Assembly: GCA_028551475.1 (NCBI GenBank)
Contig: CM052355.1
Location: 26,377,580-26,441,579 of the forward strand
Source: Casuarina equisetifolia
Lineage: Eukaryota; Streptophyta; Magnoliopsida; Fagales; Casuarinaceae
Direction: 5' to 3'
Length of the DNA stretch: 64,000 nucleotides
The position numbers and the translations under genes were made by a program. Of the stretch, positions 12,201 through 24,112 are shown piece after piece. Each line of letters begins with the position of its first letter. Position 1 is the stretch's first letter. The notes beneath the pieces were generated by a model, which was given only the letters and a program-made list of their open reading frames with translations, was not told where the DNA came from and made no database searches.

Positions 12201-15200
12201 GGAACACATAAATAGTCTCCAACTTGCTCATTCAATCCAAAGATTACATGCTACGCCCAGACCCAGTAGGTTTAGTGCAAAAGAAAACCACTGCCCAGGT
12301 ACCTTTAAGATTCTCCATATAGATGTTGGCTACATCCCAAACGCGGTTTAGCTATAAATGGTTATTTCTTAATTGTATTGTAGGAAGCCTCCCTCTCTCT
12401 TCTTGTCTCCTCCTCTTTTTCATGCCTCCACTTTTGCTTAATCTTTCAGACCAGAAATCACCTAAAGACCCCTCCATCACTAGATGAAAACCCACTCAAA
12501 GTACCCATAACCCAAAAACTGGTTGTAAAGCATAACCAATTAAACCTCACAGTAATTGCACCACCCACAATCAAGTTCTTGCAGAGCTATCAAACTCCCC
12601 CACGTTACTCAGAACACAAACCCAAAGTACCTATCCACTGATCATTCCTTGACTGGCTAACCTCACTAGATTGATAGCCAAGTCCTCTGCACCAAGAAAA
12701 ATGAAACCAGACTTTTGGCAATGATCAAGACAAGTTGATGATTTTGGGTTGGTAGAATGACTGTGTCATTTTAGGTGAGTTTTAAATGTGGGTTGTGACC
12801 GAAATGTCATGAAGAATGGGGCGGGGGTTTCATGCGTTAAGATTTGAAGGAAAATGGAGAGGGAGAACAAAAGAGCTCCAAGTTTGGCATAAATAACAAG
12901 AAAAGGGTTTTAGTTTACACGTTACCTGTATATGGAAAAGTATATGAGTTAGCATAGATATGATAAACATGTCAAAAATTTTAACATGTGACTGACTTTA
13001 GGAACTCACTTTCAATAGACGTGAGCATGCAAACAAAATTGAAGCAAAAGAATGGAGGATGATACTGCTGCAAGTGCATGAATAAAGTAGCAACAGAAAT
13101 ATTAATTGAAATGGGAGAATAGGGGTGCAAAATGAAAGAAACTATGGTTGAAAATTTTAGCAAGTTCAATCCATCAAAGGACTTCAGTACTGTTGCCACC
13201 GCAGGAGCATTTCCTGCGTCATTACTACACCTCAAGCAGCAACAACATTAGAGTCACTCTTTTCACCATTTCACGAAATGGTAAATATTGCCTTTAGTAT
13301 TACACTTATCAACAGCACTGTCAACTACTGTCTCTTGCAATAAACCATTTATTGGTTTGTTGCTGGCGGCAAATGTAGAGTAATACAGTTTCAAAAGGTT
13401 TTGGACGATGATTAACCAAAGTGGCATGAGACAAGTCTCAGTTGAGGCTAAGTCATAACCCAGTTGAGAGTTTGTTCCCTATGTAAGCTACAGACCACCC
13501 AAAAAATAAAAGGTAAAGTTCAAAACTAAGAGATCAATCTTGTATCAAATGGATCCTCAGGTTCACCAATCACTGATAGTTGTAGAACCACAAAGCCTAA
13601 GCTACAAGCAATAGTGCCTAAACAAATTCTACTGTATGAGTAAGAATCCCTCCATTACATAATAGATATATGATCTATGGAGTAATTATTTGAGGGCAAA
13701 GTTTTGTGCGGTAACCTTTCCTATATGATAGAAAAGGAGGGGAGTTATTTACCTGGATTTGTTCTTCAAGTATGTTAAGCCCATAGATTTCTGCAGCTCG
13801 AACACTTGCAATAACACCAGCATCCCTCAGGCCGGTTGAGGCTACATACTAACCCAAAATTAAGTGAATCAAATTAATCATTCAGTGGCATGATCTAGAA
13901 GAAACTGTTACACTAAAGACATCAATCAATCACCTGAGCAGCCTCAGCTGGATCATCTATATTCTCTCTAGCAACACCTAACTTACTGAGGAGAATATCA
14001 CTTAAGGAAAGTGCCTGCAAACATGACTAGTTTCAACTATAAATGATGAGAGGTGAAACATTTGGACTGCGCAGTTTGGATTATAGAAAAGTATGCCTAA
14101 TATAATCAGTATGGGAAAACATGCTCTCCTCATCGCACAGAGAGAGAGAGAAAGGGGAAGAGAGAGGTTTTGAAATCTTGACCTGTGGGTGGCTAAGAAC
14201 ACGCTTCAACTGTTCTATTCTGACGCCTGGCAGAGCTAGAAGGCAGAGATTAACAGCCAACTTCACCTCACCTACAATGTGAAGCCTATGACGAAGGAGT
14301 AAGTCATAATTGCGATGGATGCTTCCACCTGAAGAGTTCTCAATTGGAAGAACAGCTTTATCAACCAGCCAAAGTTCAACAGCCTGCAAATGAAGCACAA
14401 CAATGAACATAGCAAGTCTTAGTCTGAACTCTCATTAGAAAGTATCTGCACTAGCTCTGTTTGTCTTAACACTAGCATAAAAGTTCCACATGGTATTTAA
14501 GCATGCATAAAGACGTTGAATTCACATCTCTTGGCAAGTAATGTTGTTTCTAGAAATGTAGCAAGAAAAGATTGAGGATTGGGCTTCTTTTTGATGTCCT
14601 AATCTCAGCCTATTGGACAATTACAACATGTAATACTAAACCTTAAATGCATCTTCAAACTCATTACACGGAACAGTTTCACATTTAGGGTAGGCTTTTA
14701 GTGCAGCATCCTCGCTGTATGACCCCAGCAACCCCTGCACAATACATACAACCACATAAGGAATAGCAATATACTCAATCTTTAGCAGCTAGGAACATTG
14801 ATCCTATTGATTGGGCTTAAAAATTATTTACTACTAAATATACACCCTACCTTGAACGATACTCGCACCTTTGAACCACCATCAGGGCTAGCAGAAGGAT
14901 CAGATACAGATAATGGTTCTGCACTTGTCAACATACATAATTGCACAAAGTTAGCATGCGTCAAACTAATGCTTGTCATAGATGAGACGTCTTTCACATA
15001 AACTACTGCATGCTCATCCAGTTCCCACTTTAACAAGCAAAAAGAGAAATAAAAAATTTATTATTACAAATATTTCATCTATATTAGAGCCGCATTTTCA
15101 AAAAGCTAGAATTCATCTTCATTGATGGAAACTTCTTTCCACTCGTTGCTATTATCATTTCAGTGAAAGATCTCTCTTCTTTCAGACGAAAACCTACTTT

Positions 15201-16162
15201 TGCAGCAGGGCTCTAGTGCTCTACCTACTTTCTGAGCTACTCATTTGGAACTCATAAATCCTCTTTTCTGTAAATAACATGAAAAAGTCACATCCTCATC
15301 GAGACTAAAAGATAATGAAAAGAAGAGGATAACTGTTCTCTCTTTTGCCACAGTGATTTTCAACATTCTAAATCACTTGATCTCGATAGCAAGTTCTAAA
15401 ATTCTAGTCTAACTGTTCATGCACACTAAAACGAATTACTCAGTGAATAACACAATCGTCCTTTGGCACAGCTTTAAATATTGATCACCGATACATTCTC
15501 TGGATGATTCACCATCTTAAACTTTTTTTACACTCAAACAAATTCTTTACAACTTATCTGCATAAACTTCTTAAGAATGCTCAATCCATCAAGTCTGGTA
15601 ACCACTGTGCCCCAAATGCTGGTAAAAAAATCCAGTTTTACAAGGCAAAATATTGAGTGCATTGCAAGGATGGTCAAACCTATTTCTTCAGCAAGTTTCC
15701 TACATAATTAAGCTTACTTCATCACAATATGAATAATTCAAAATATTCTTGATTCACATACAAACCAAAACTTCAAAGAAATATCCTCCTTTTAAAAGAG
15801 TTCAAGTAAGAATTTTGACATCATTCATATGAAGTGAAATGGAATTCATTAGATCAATTGCTATCAGATAACCCACTTGGCAAAGGGCTCAAAGCTTTCT
15901 GCAACCTCCTTGAAACATGGTTCTCCGTCTGATCAACTACTCGTTGCAACTTCATTCCCTGCTTGGACTTGTCATCGTCTTCCACAGACCACATTGAACG
16001 GCAAGTTGAAAAGCCGGAACACCCGCCAAAACGCATCCACTTGAACACTTTGTCTGATTCATTTATCCAATTCAATGAACACCCAGATGGCTTAGACCCC
16101 AAATCTTTCCAACCCAATAGCGGATATCTGCACCCCCAGCCAACTACGGAGTCCAAAGCCAT
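9209..16162 (-). CDS. Arogenate/prephenate dehydratase, chloroplastic, 11 exons
   Basis: Removes water and CO2 from arogenate (or prephenate) in the final steps of plastid phenylalanine synthesis. Exons in order: 16162-15877, 14918-14851, 14734-14642, 14383-14183, 14014-13934, 13848-13753, 11416-11339, 11257-11168, 11080-11013, 10227-10146, 9265-9209. They total 1,200 bases, every phase fits, and they encode 399 residues. All introns are GT-AG except the one after 11168, which has a GC donor. Residues 1 to about 95 look like a transit peptide. The catalytic part shows [31 protein letters not shown] and LSHPQ. The ACT regulatory domain shows [21 protein letters not shown] and [14 protein letters not shown]. 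The many introns fit the Arabidopsis ADT1/ADT2 type rather than the intron-poor ADT3-6. Several positions normally conserved in the catalytic lobe differ (FKG for YQG, NLC for NHC, DDPAEAA for DDTAGAA, TRY for TRF). Family assignment is firm; catalytic competence is not. Confidence 0.93.
11417..13752 (-). other. Large intron 6 of the dehydratase gene
   Basis: This 2.3-kb intron separates exons 13848-13753 and 11416-11339 and is by far the longest of the gene. The part around 11790-12850 differs in texture from the rest and starts near a phrase (TTGGTCCTCCAACTTGCAAG) typical of dispersed plant repeats, so an old insertion is likely. I could not define its ends. Confidence 0.5.
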
Positions 16163-16562
16163 AAAACTTCAAAACCAATATGTTTCCTCACAATGTTTGC
16201 TATATTCTAGGACCATGAGAAATGCTACTGGAAACAAGGAATGTCCGCGGGATCCACACAAAGCAGGAAAAACCAAAACGAAACTTGCGTTCTAGAAACA
16301 AGAGTGTTGGTTGAAGACTTTTGTATAACAGATGACAAGCACTGCGCGTGAAAATTAGGTGAACATATATTGTGCAACACGCTTCCTCTATCAGACTTGT
16401 TCAATCTTTGATTGTATCATCCTTTATGAATTCAGATAGGGACGTTGCGACTTTGAGAATGAACTGCTTAAAACTTACCAACCAAATCAAAATTTTCATA
16501 TTTATAAACCTGAGTCTGGAATAGTGGACCTCGGATTGAGTAGCCGACCAACATACACAGTC

Positions 16563-16568
16563 CACGTG
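16563..16568 (-). promoter_or_regulatory. G-box (CACGTG) upstream of the dehydratase gene
   Basis: A perfect CACGTG lies about 400 bases upstream of the dehydratase start codon, inside a locally GC-rich patch (about 16555-16640) that stands out from the AT-rich surroundings. G-boxes bind bZIP and bHLH factors. Whether this one lies in the promoter or in the transcribed leader cannot be told from sequence. Confidence 0.3.
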
Positions 16569-16699
16569 CGCGCACATCGTGCGGGGACCTTATCCCCGAG
16601 ACAGCGGACACAGGCGCCCTGCGCCTTATCTTCGCAGGTAGCATGAATGGAGGATAAGTTGATGCGTCGGACTTCACAAGCGTTTGGTTTTGTCATAAT

Positions 16700-18870
16700 A
16701 AATAACTAACAAGCGGCTTGATATTTAAATGCAATTTCAAATTGAGGGATTGTTGGTGGACAGGGTTTGCTATTTACTTCTTGTTGGTGCATACTTGTCG
16801 AGATTAAGATTATAATAATTTAAATTAGTGAATCGATAATGATATATTGAAATTTTTAATGTGTAATTGGTTAATCACTTGTTGAGAAGGGGCCGGAGCC
16901 GTCCTCTTAGTCTTAATTCAACACTTGTGTGTGAGTTTATTTATATATATTAAAAAGTTTAAGATTTAATTCAAAATTAAAATTGAAACAATTACATTTT
17001 GTGTTTTCAGATAATACATGAAGACGATAATAAATGGTAAACTCTTAAATGGTGTTCCATGACATTGATAGATGGTGTTTCATATATACATAGGCCTCGC
17101 CATATTTATGGCTAAATTAAAATTTATAACATGGTGAAAACGTAACATATATGTTATGAAACATCTTGGTTCGTAAAATAAAGGAAAGGTCCTTTCACAT
17201 ATCCAATTAGATCAGTCTAGATAATCCATAATGCAAAATAACAGAATATTTATACTTACAATGTTAAATTTTTATCTATCATGAGGTCATGGGAGCAATT
17301 TTTCTGTCACACCTAAAACATTACACGTTTTATCAATCAAGTGGTCCTGTTAGCAACTTTTCTGTTGCACCTAAAACATAACAAAACTAATGAATGACGA
17401 TGTGTTTCTTGTAGAATTTGACCAACCAAACCGATGATGTTACATATAACAATATAGAACCATCTGACATTATCCTATCACCTACTTCATTTATAGATTT
17501 CTAATACAGTCAAACTATTCATAATATTTGCTCTTAGTTATTTAGTATCCAATTTCCTGAAGTACGGGGACGATCATAAGAGCGATGTGCGAATGCTATA
17601 TATTGGGTACTCTTTGCTGACTTAGCCATATTCCCATTATGGGCAAATGCACGTTGGGACAATTACGGAACTTTGTTGTTTTACCATGTACTAAAAATTT
17701 GATGAACTGATCATGTTTGTACTCGCAGGTCTGTTCTGGGGACCTGTTTTAGTTCATTATGGAGGTAACAACAAAAGACATTTTCTATATGTCTCAAGAA
17801 GGGTATCTTTGATGCGAATATACATTGCTGATTTTAGTACCTGGATGGAGGAAACAAAAATGAGATCGTGGGAAGTAGGGATCTGTCATTTGTGTGCTGT
17901 TGGCACCTTTTGAGCCCCTACCTAACACACTACGTTGTCCACGAGAAGGAATCCGTGGAATCGGTCATGGGGAGACCGAAGGACATGATTGAAGGGCACT
18001 TGGATGGAAAATGCCGTGTGAGAACTCAAACATGCTTCGTGGAGTTGCTTCGAACAACGGTGTCATTTTCGAGACTTGTTTGGTGGAGTCGCCTCGTGCA
18101 AGGACGTCAGTTTCTTGGTGGTAGTTGAAAACTTTTATTATATCTAAAAAGAATGATCGGTGTTTGATTGCCTTTTCTTGCGGGCTCCGATTGTGGTTGG
18201 AGCTTGTTTTAAAAGCAGGCATGTTATCTATTTGTTTGTAATTTTAAGGCAATGAGGAGGATGAGAAAACAGAAAACAAAAAGATAGAGACGCAACCAAA
18301 CATTTTTTCCTTTTTTTTAAAAAAAAGAACTATTTTAGTGTTTTTTTCTTCACTATTTATACAATTAAATCAATGGCCTATCCTATCACTACAAGTAATT
18401 ATTTCTTATCCTCTCGGTATGTTGTGCAGAGGTCATTTCCCATTCTAGTATGGATTGTAGACAACTTGGGGGTCAGGCATTCAGCCAGCCCCCAGTTTTG
18501 TTCATTACTGTGGGCAGGCTGAGAATACCCCAATACTATGATTTCTACTCCCTCCTCTAATAGTAATCCAAGTGGGGTTGTTAGGTGAACCAAAAGTCAC
18601 CCAATACCATGATTTCTAAAACCTTGCGAGGACCTCATATGCAGTCTCTCAATTTGGAACAAGGCTTTCTGCAATAGCAGTAGGAAATAATCCTTGGTTT
18701 CGGCTGCTAAATGTAGCAATAGCAACCACAATGATTTTCTCTTTAAAATCATCTTGAAAGAAGAAATATATCATTTACTTAAAATTTCAAACAAATTTTC
18801 GAACATAATTTAACAATACAGGACAATCCACAATATTTTAACAAGCATTCTTGTGGTCAATATGGCTGCG
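16700..18870. other. AT-rich intergenic DNA with no supported gene
   Basis: Short open frames at 17.7-18.6 kb carry no recognisable motif. The only structure I see is the small tandem duplication at 17274-17379. Confidence 0.5.
17274..17379. repeat. Two-copy tandem duplication, period about 57
   Basis: Copy one (17274-17322) reads TATC, ATCATGAGGTCATGGGAGCA, then TTTTTCTG and CACCTAAAACAT. Copy two (17331-17379) reads TATC, AATCAAGTGGTCCTGTTAGC, then TTTTCTG and CACCTAAAACAT. They are clearly related but diverged. Confidence 0.7.
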
Positions 18871-18876
18871 AGCTAA

Positions 18877-19008
18877 GTGTTGGGGTAATACATCCCCTTC
18901 ACACCCCAATGGGCTGCGGGTCTTCTCTTTTTCCCTCTAATTGTGTTGGGGTAATACATGCCCTTCACATCACAACGGGCTGCGGGTCTCCTCTTTTTCC
19001 CTTTACTT
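18877..19008. repeat. Two-copy tandem duplication, period 66
   Basis: Copy one is 18877-18942 and copy two is 18943-19008. Both start GTGTTGGGGTAATACAT and share GGGCTGCGGGTCT and CTCTTTTTCCCT. A related start (GTATTGGGGTAGTACATCCT) occurs at 27430, so the unit is probably part of a dispersed repeat family. Confidence 0.85.
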
Positions 19009-19009
19009 A

Positions 19010-21800
19010 AGAAATTCATCAAGAGACAAGAATCAAAATATTTAGTTCTTCAATAGAAGTCTTCTTGGCATCCTAATCATCTAGATGACATGCTTAGATT
19101 TTCTTTACCTTGCTCACCATTTGGGTAGGTCATTCCTAGCAACTGAGGTTTGAAAACTATCTTGGTAAATCTAGAAAACATCCCACTAATAATTTCTATA
19201 GGTCTTATCTTGTTTAATTCATAGTCATGAACCAATATAACCATCTTGAATGTTTCAATTTTCTGGATCCTTTGTGAATCACAATCTTGATTGTTTCTAG
19301 TTCAAGTCTTTTTTGAAGTTTCACATGAAAAACTTTGTTATACTTATCCATATCACAATAAAGTATGGTTATTGTTTTATAATTCTAATTCATAGCCTTA
19401 GTTTCCATATCAAACCATTTTTTCTCCCCATTGGTAAGAACCTTAACCCTTTCAATATAATTTTTCAAATATCAAGGTCTTAGCCAATAATGAATATTCT
19501 CTTGATGGAGTTCTAATGTCCATGATATTCCCCATCAAGTTTTAGAGGTTATTTTAGGCAACAAAGGTGGACACATTGGTTGCCACGATTTTCTTAACGT
19601 TGTTAAACCATTAAAGATAATTTCATAAAGCATACCGTAATATTGCTTATTGGATGTTTTGGCAATCTAAGAAAGGTAACTGGAATGGGTCTCGAAAAAT
19701 ATTCATGTTGGGGCTCCTTTGAAAAAATTTTGAGGGATACGGTTAAAGTAATTTTGGCTATTTCAAATTTAGAGTTTAAGAGGTGGTAATGATATTAAAC
19801 TCAGCAAATAGTGTATACATATTAAAAAAGAGTAAGTGAAATCAACATAAGATTTTAATGACTGCTTCCAAATAATGTTAACACCCACATCTATTTTTCC
19901 CCCTTTTAATTGAAAGTGGTTTTCATTGCCTCATATACAAATATGGTGACTATGATAGCGTAGCTCTTAAAGAATACATGGTATAAACTTGGAAATTGAA
20001 ACCAAATACACAATATTTAGATAAATGAATTTTTGTCTCTTCCAAATTGTCACCTGTGTAAAATTTCTTCCACAATTTGTATGCTCATCAACTAGCCATT
20101 TGGAGATGTAGAAACTAACGTTCAATTTGCAATGGAAGGATAGCACAAGTAGAGATAGCAATATATCACAATAAAGATCACAATTCCACTTAATTTGTTG
20201 AAACCCTAACCCTACGCACAAATGAGTACGATATCCTTGAAATATCAAATGTAAGAGAAAACTTTTCTTAAGTTCAAATTATCTTTTCAACACATCTTTT
20301 TTTGCCAAAGGAAATTTTAAATGCAAGATAAAAATATGGGTTCTAGTGTTATTTTTTATTGAATTCAATGCCTATAAAAGTGAAATTTCATTCAACAAGA
20401 TGAATTTTTTTATGTTCAAAATGATTACCTTTATGAAATTCTACCAAAACTTGTATGCCCATTAACTAGCTATTTAGAGCTATTAAGACTACTCTACAAT
20501 TTACAGGTGTAATAACAATGCTTTAAATTCAACTCAAAAGGCTAACCTATTAGGTAAAGTCACCAACCCCTTATATTTCCAAAATCACCCACTTACACTT
20601 CTAATATGGGATAAGGTCCTCCATCCTTAAAGTGTTCCTTCTTGGAACATGAAACTTCCCTTCCTACCCATTTTGAAGTGTTGGGTTGGCACTAGAAATG
20701 GATTAGGCATCTACTTTGGTACCATTTTACTGAGCCCCTTATATGCTCAAGATAACTCATTTTCCCTTCTAATGTAGAATTAGGTCCTCCTTACTTAGAG
20801 TGTTCCTTCTAGAAACATGCACTTAGGTTGGAAACTAATCCAAACTTTTTATTTCTATTGATCTTTTTTTTTCCTTCTTTTAAGGTGGAATGTTTGAACT
20901 TGTATTAATAGAATTTGAAGTATAAAAACATATAAGCATACCTCAATATTACAAACCTTATTACAATTATGAAATATAGATGTTGGAATCTTTCAAATTT
21001 AACTTAAAATGACACTTTCTTAGGAGGATTATATATATATAAATTATCTTTCATTTAATTTTTCTTACTTTTGCCAATAAGATTGGCATATATATTAATT
21101 TTTTCTAAAAATATCTTTTATTATGTTTAACTTATTTATAATAAATGCAAGTTAATAAAGATACCTTAACAAGTTTAGTAACTAAATTCTTTCTTTTATT
21201 TACTTTAATAATCCATTACATTATACATTTCATCTTCTAATATGGTGTAGAATTTTATTCTAAGTAAGAATACTTATCCAAATCATCCATTTCATGCACA
21301 TTCAAAAAAGAAATTAGGTCTATTTTCTATTTAAGGCTAATACAAATCATAATATATGTTGATGAAAGTAGTTAGTGAATAATTTATATTATTAGGAATA
21401 ACTAATCTCTACATATTAGTCATCCAAAGAAATTGACATTTTTTATTGATCTTCTTGTGTATAGGTTATGTTTAGCTTGTTTTAACAATATATAACAAGT
21501 AAATAAGTCCACAATCACACCATTGTGTGGTTTGGTCCAAACTTTATTTTGATACATATATGGGCTTTCTCTAAACCATCTAGTTAAGGTTCCTTTTTAC
21601 TACTAACAACTTAAGGCTAAACAATTTCTTATGAAACCAAACAACTTTTCACCTAAGGAAAAAGTTTTGCACATCTATGTCTATAATATGAACACAAACT
21701 TGTACAAGATTCTAATAAGAATGATTTTCATATAAACACCAAATCCAAGATTTTTCCTAAAATTTTCAAATTAGGATTACTCTATCAAACCTTAAAAATT
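19010..21800. other. AT-rich, probably repeat-derived DNA next to the copia element
   Basis: I see no gene. A purine-rich minus-strand tract (AAAAGGGGGA, near 19895-19905) followed by TGTTAACATT could be a polypurine tract and LTR start, but no matching second LTR was found. The stretch would hold the 3' end of the copia element just upstream of it, or an older insertion. Confidence 0.4.
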
Positions 21801-22710
21801 CAATCAAGCCAATAAAAATATATGTCAAAGTATAATATTCTTGATTTACAACAATAGTAACACGCATAATGCCTAAGTTAGAAAATATACAAGTTGAGCT
21901 CGCATATAAATTTGAGCAATGTGAATAATACATGTTGCAATCTTCACTTGAATAAAATGATAATCAATATATTTGGATTTTTCATAAAGCACAAGATCGG
22001 TAGCAATCTCATAGCTACTTCATTATTACAATAAAGTCTCACATATCTTTGTGTTGTCACTAGTAAATCCTTAGAAAGTTCAAGCAATTAGATAATTTCA
22101 CAAATCATTGATGCAATTACATGATACTTTGACTTTGTAGAAGATTAAGAAATTGAAGTTTAGTTCTTGCATTTCTAAAAGATTAAGGATTTATCAAATT
22201 TAACATAAAACCCTATTGTTAAACACCTCCCTATAGGATAAGATCCATATATGGCATCACAAAAAGCTAGTAATTCAAGTTTGCTATCTAACATCATCAA
22301 TACTCCTTGCTCAAGTGATCTTTTGACACACCTAACAACTTTAAGGGAGATTCATTTAGTACATGCTTGAACTAGTGCAATGATCACACCAAAAAGTTGA
22401 TATAAGGTTTGGTTATGGTGAGATAAATGAACCTTCCTACTAACTATTGATAGCTAGTAATATCCCTTAGAGGTGCGTCTCCCTCTCTTTGTAAGAATTT
22501 ATGATAATCTTTGCTAGTAAACTTAAGGTTTTACTTCATGGGAGTTTTAGTGGATTTGCATCCAAAAAGTCCACATTTTGAGATTAATACCGAGGCATAT
22601 TTCCATTGATTTATAACAATTATAGGTTTGGAGCGCACCAACTTAACTCTTATAAACTTAAAGCATTAGTACTTTTTGAAGTTTCTAATACCTTGTTCAT
22701 TTCCTTTTAT

Positions 22711-22772
22711 AGTAATCATGTTGTTAACATAAAGAAAGACAATGATCATGTTGTCAATATAAATAAAGACAA
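22711..22772 (-). repeat. Tandem duplication of the copia reverse-transcriptase catalytic box
   Basis: Two adjacent units of about 30 bases (each CATGTTGT, then an AACATAAAGAAAGACAATGA-like part on the plus strand) encode LYVNN followed by MI on the minus strand, twice in a row. In live copia elements this is the single YVDD catalytic box. Both aspartates are replaced by asparagine in both copies. Confidence 0.75.
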
Positions 22773-23877
22773 TGAGAGGGCCTTCACCTATATTCTTCAA
22801 GAAGAGCAAGTATTCATGAAGTGTTGAAAACCAATCTTAAGGAAAGCTTCAATGAATTTGGTGTACCCTTATATGCATGATTGTTTTAGGCTATGTAGTG
22901 ATTTCTTTAATTTGTATTCCTTATTTCTTCCCTTATGTTGAAGGCCTTCAAAAAGGTAATATAAATCTCAATGCTAAAATCACCTTGGAGGAAAGTATTA
23001 TACATATCCCTTTAGTGTAAATTCTAATTATGACTTGCAACCAAGGTTGTCAGTATTCTAACAATTACCATATTCCCTATTAGCATGAAACAATAATCAA
23101 TTCATTATGCTAATTGTACTTCTTTTCTATGATAAGCACCTGATAGAGCTTAATGCTCTCATTTTCCTTAGACTTGGTCTTATACATCTATTTACACCCA
23201 ATGAGCTTTCTTTTACATGTATAGAAACCAATTCACACATACCATTTGATTTTAAGGCTCTAATCTCCTTAGTCATGACATCTTATCATTTAGGATTTAA
23301 GACTACTTCTTGGTAAAAGGATGCTCAACAATCACGAAATGGATAAGACAAAATGATAATGAGATTTGGAGAGTCAATGGTATGATAAAACATGAGAAAT
23401 GGAATGCATAGTATGTGATTGGATAAATGAAGGGATAATAGGTGTATTAACATTAGAACAACACAAATCATTAGTCCCAATGTGAGGTTTAAGGGTCTTA
23501 CTTGGTTGTCAAGCTAATATGGATTGTAGCTATGTGATAAGAGCTATAATAGGCAAGACATGAATTGGAGTGGAATTAGAAGTTAAACCAATAGATGGTA
23601 CCAAGGGCAATGAAACAAGATCTTGTACAACAATGTCAAACCATTTTGAACAATTAACAAAGAACTTGTCATTCTCCAAGTCATACAATTTGTAAACTTT
23701 TTAAACAAAAAGACATCCTATAAAACATAGCAATAACTCTGTGTCCAAACTTATTCCTTTAGGTCAAGTTGGTAAAACAACATAAGCACCCAAAAATATG
23801 TAGATGACTAAAGGATGGGGTTTTGCCAAAATATTTTTCAAAACAAGTTTTTTGACAAAGTATTAGGGCATATGTGC

Positions 23878-24112
23878 GACTTATCAAATATATAGCATAA
23901 GCAAACAATCACTCCAAAATCAAATGAGGCAATGTGCCTGAAATTTTAATGCCCTTCAAACATTAAATAAATGGTGGTATTTTTGCTCAACCCTACTTAT
24001 CAAATATGTAGCAATGAGCAAATAGTCACTCCAAAATCAAATGAGGCAATGTGCCTAAATTTTTAATGCCCTTGAAACATTAAATAAATAATGGTGTTTT
24101 TGCTCAACCCCT
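23878..24112 (-). repeat. Tandem duplication inside the copia integrase region, period about 116
   Basis: Two adjacent copies, each running from ACTTATCAAATAT, through CACTCCAAAATCAAATGAGG and CAATGTGCCT, to TTTTGCTCAACCC and CTACTT. They differ by about ten substitutions and small indels. The duplication lies in the part encoding the end of the integrase core. Confidence 0.8.

Noticed and set aside
16468..16696. GC-rich open frames upstream of the dehydratase gene
   Set aside because: No motif; better explained as a GC-rich promoter or leader patch holding a G-box.
19860..19905. Possible polypurine tract and 3' LTR start of the copia element
   Set aside because: The following sequence does not match the candidate 5' LTR at 26485-26640, so the pairing fails.
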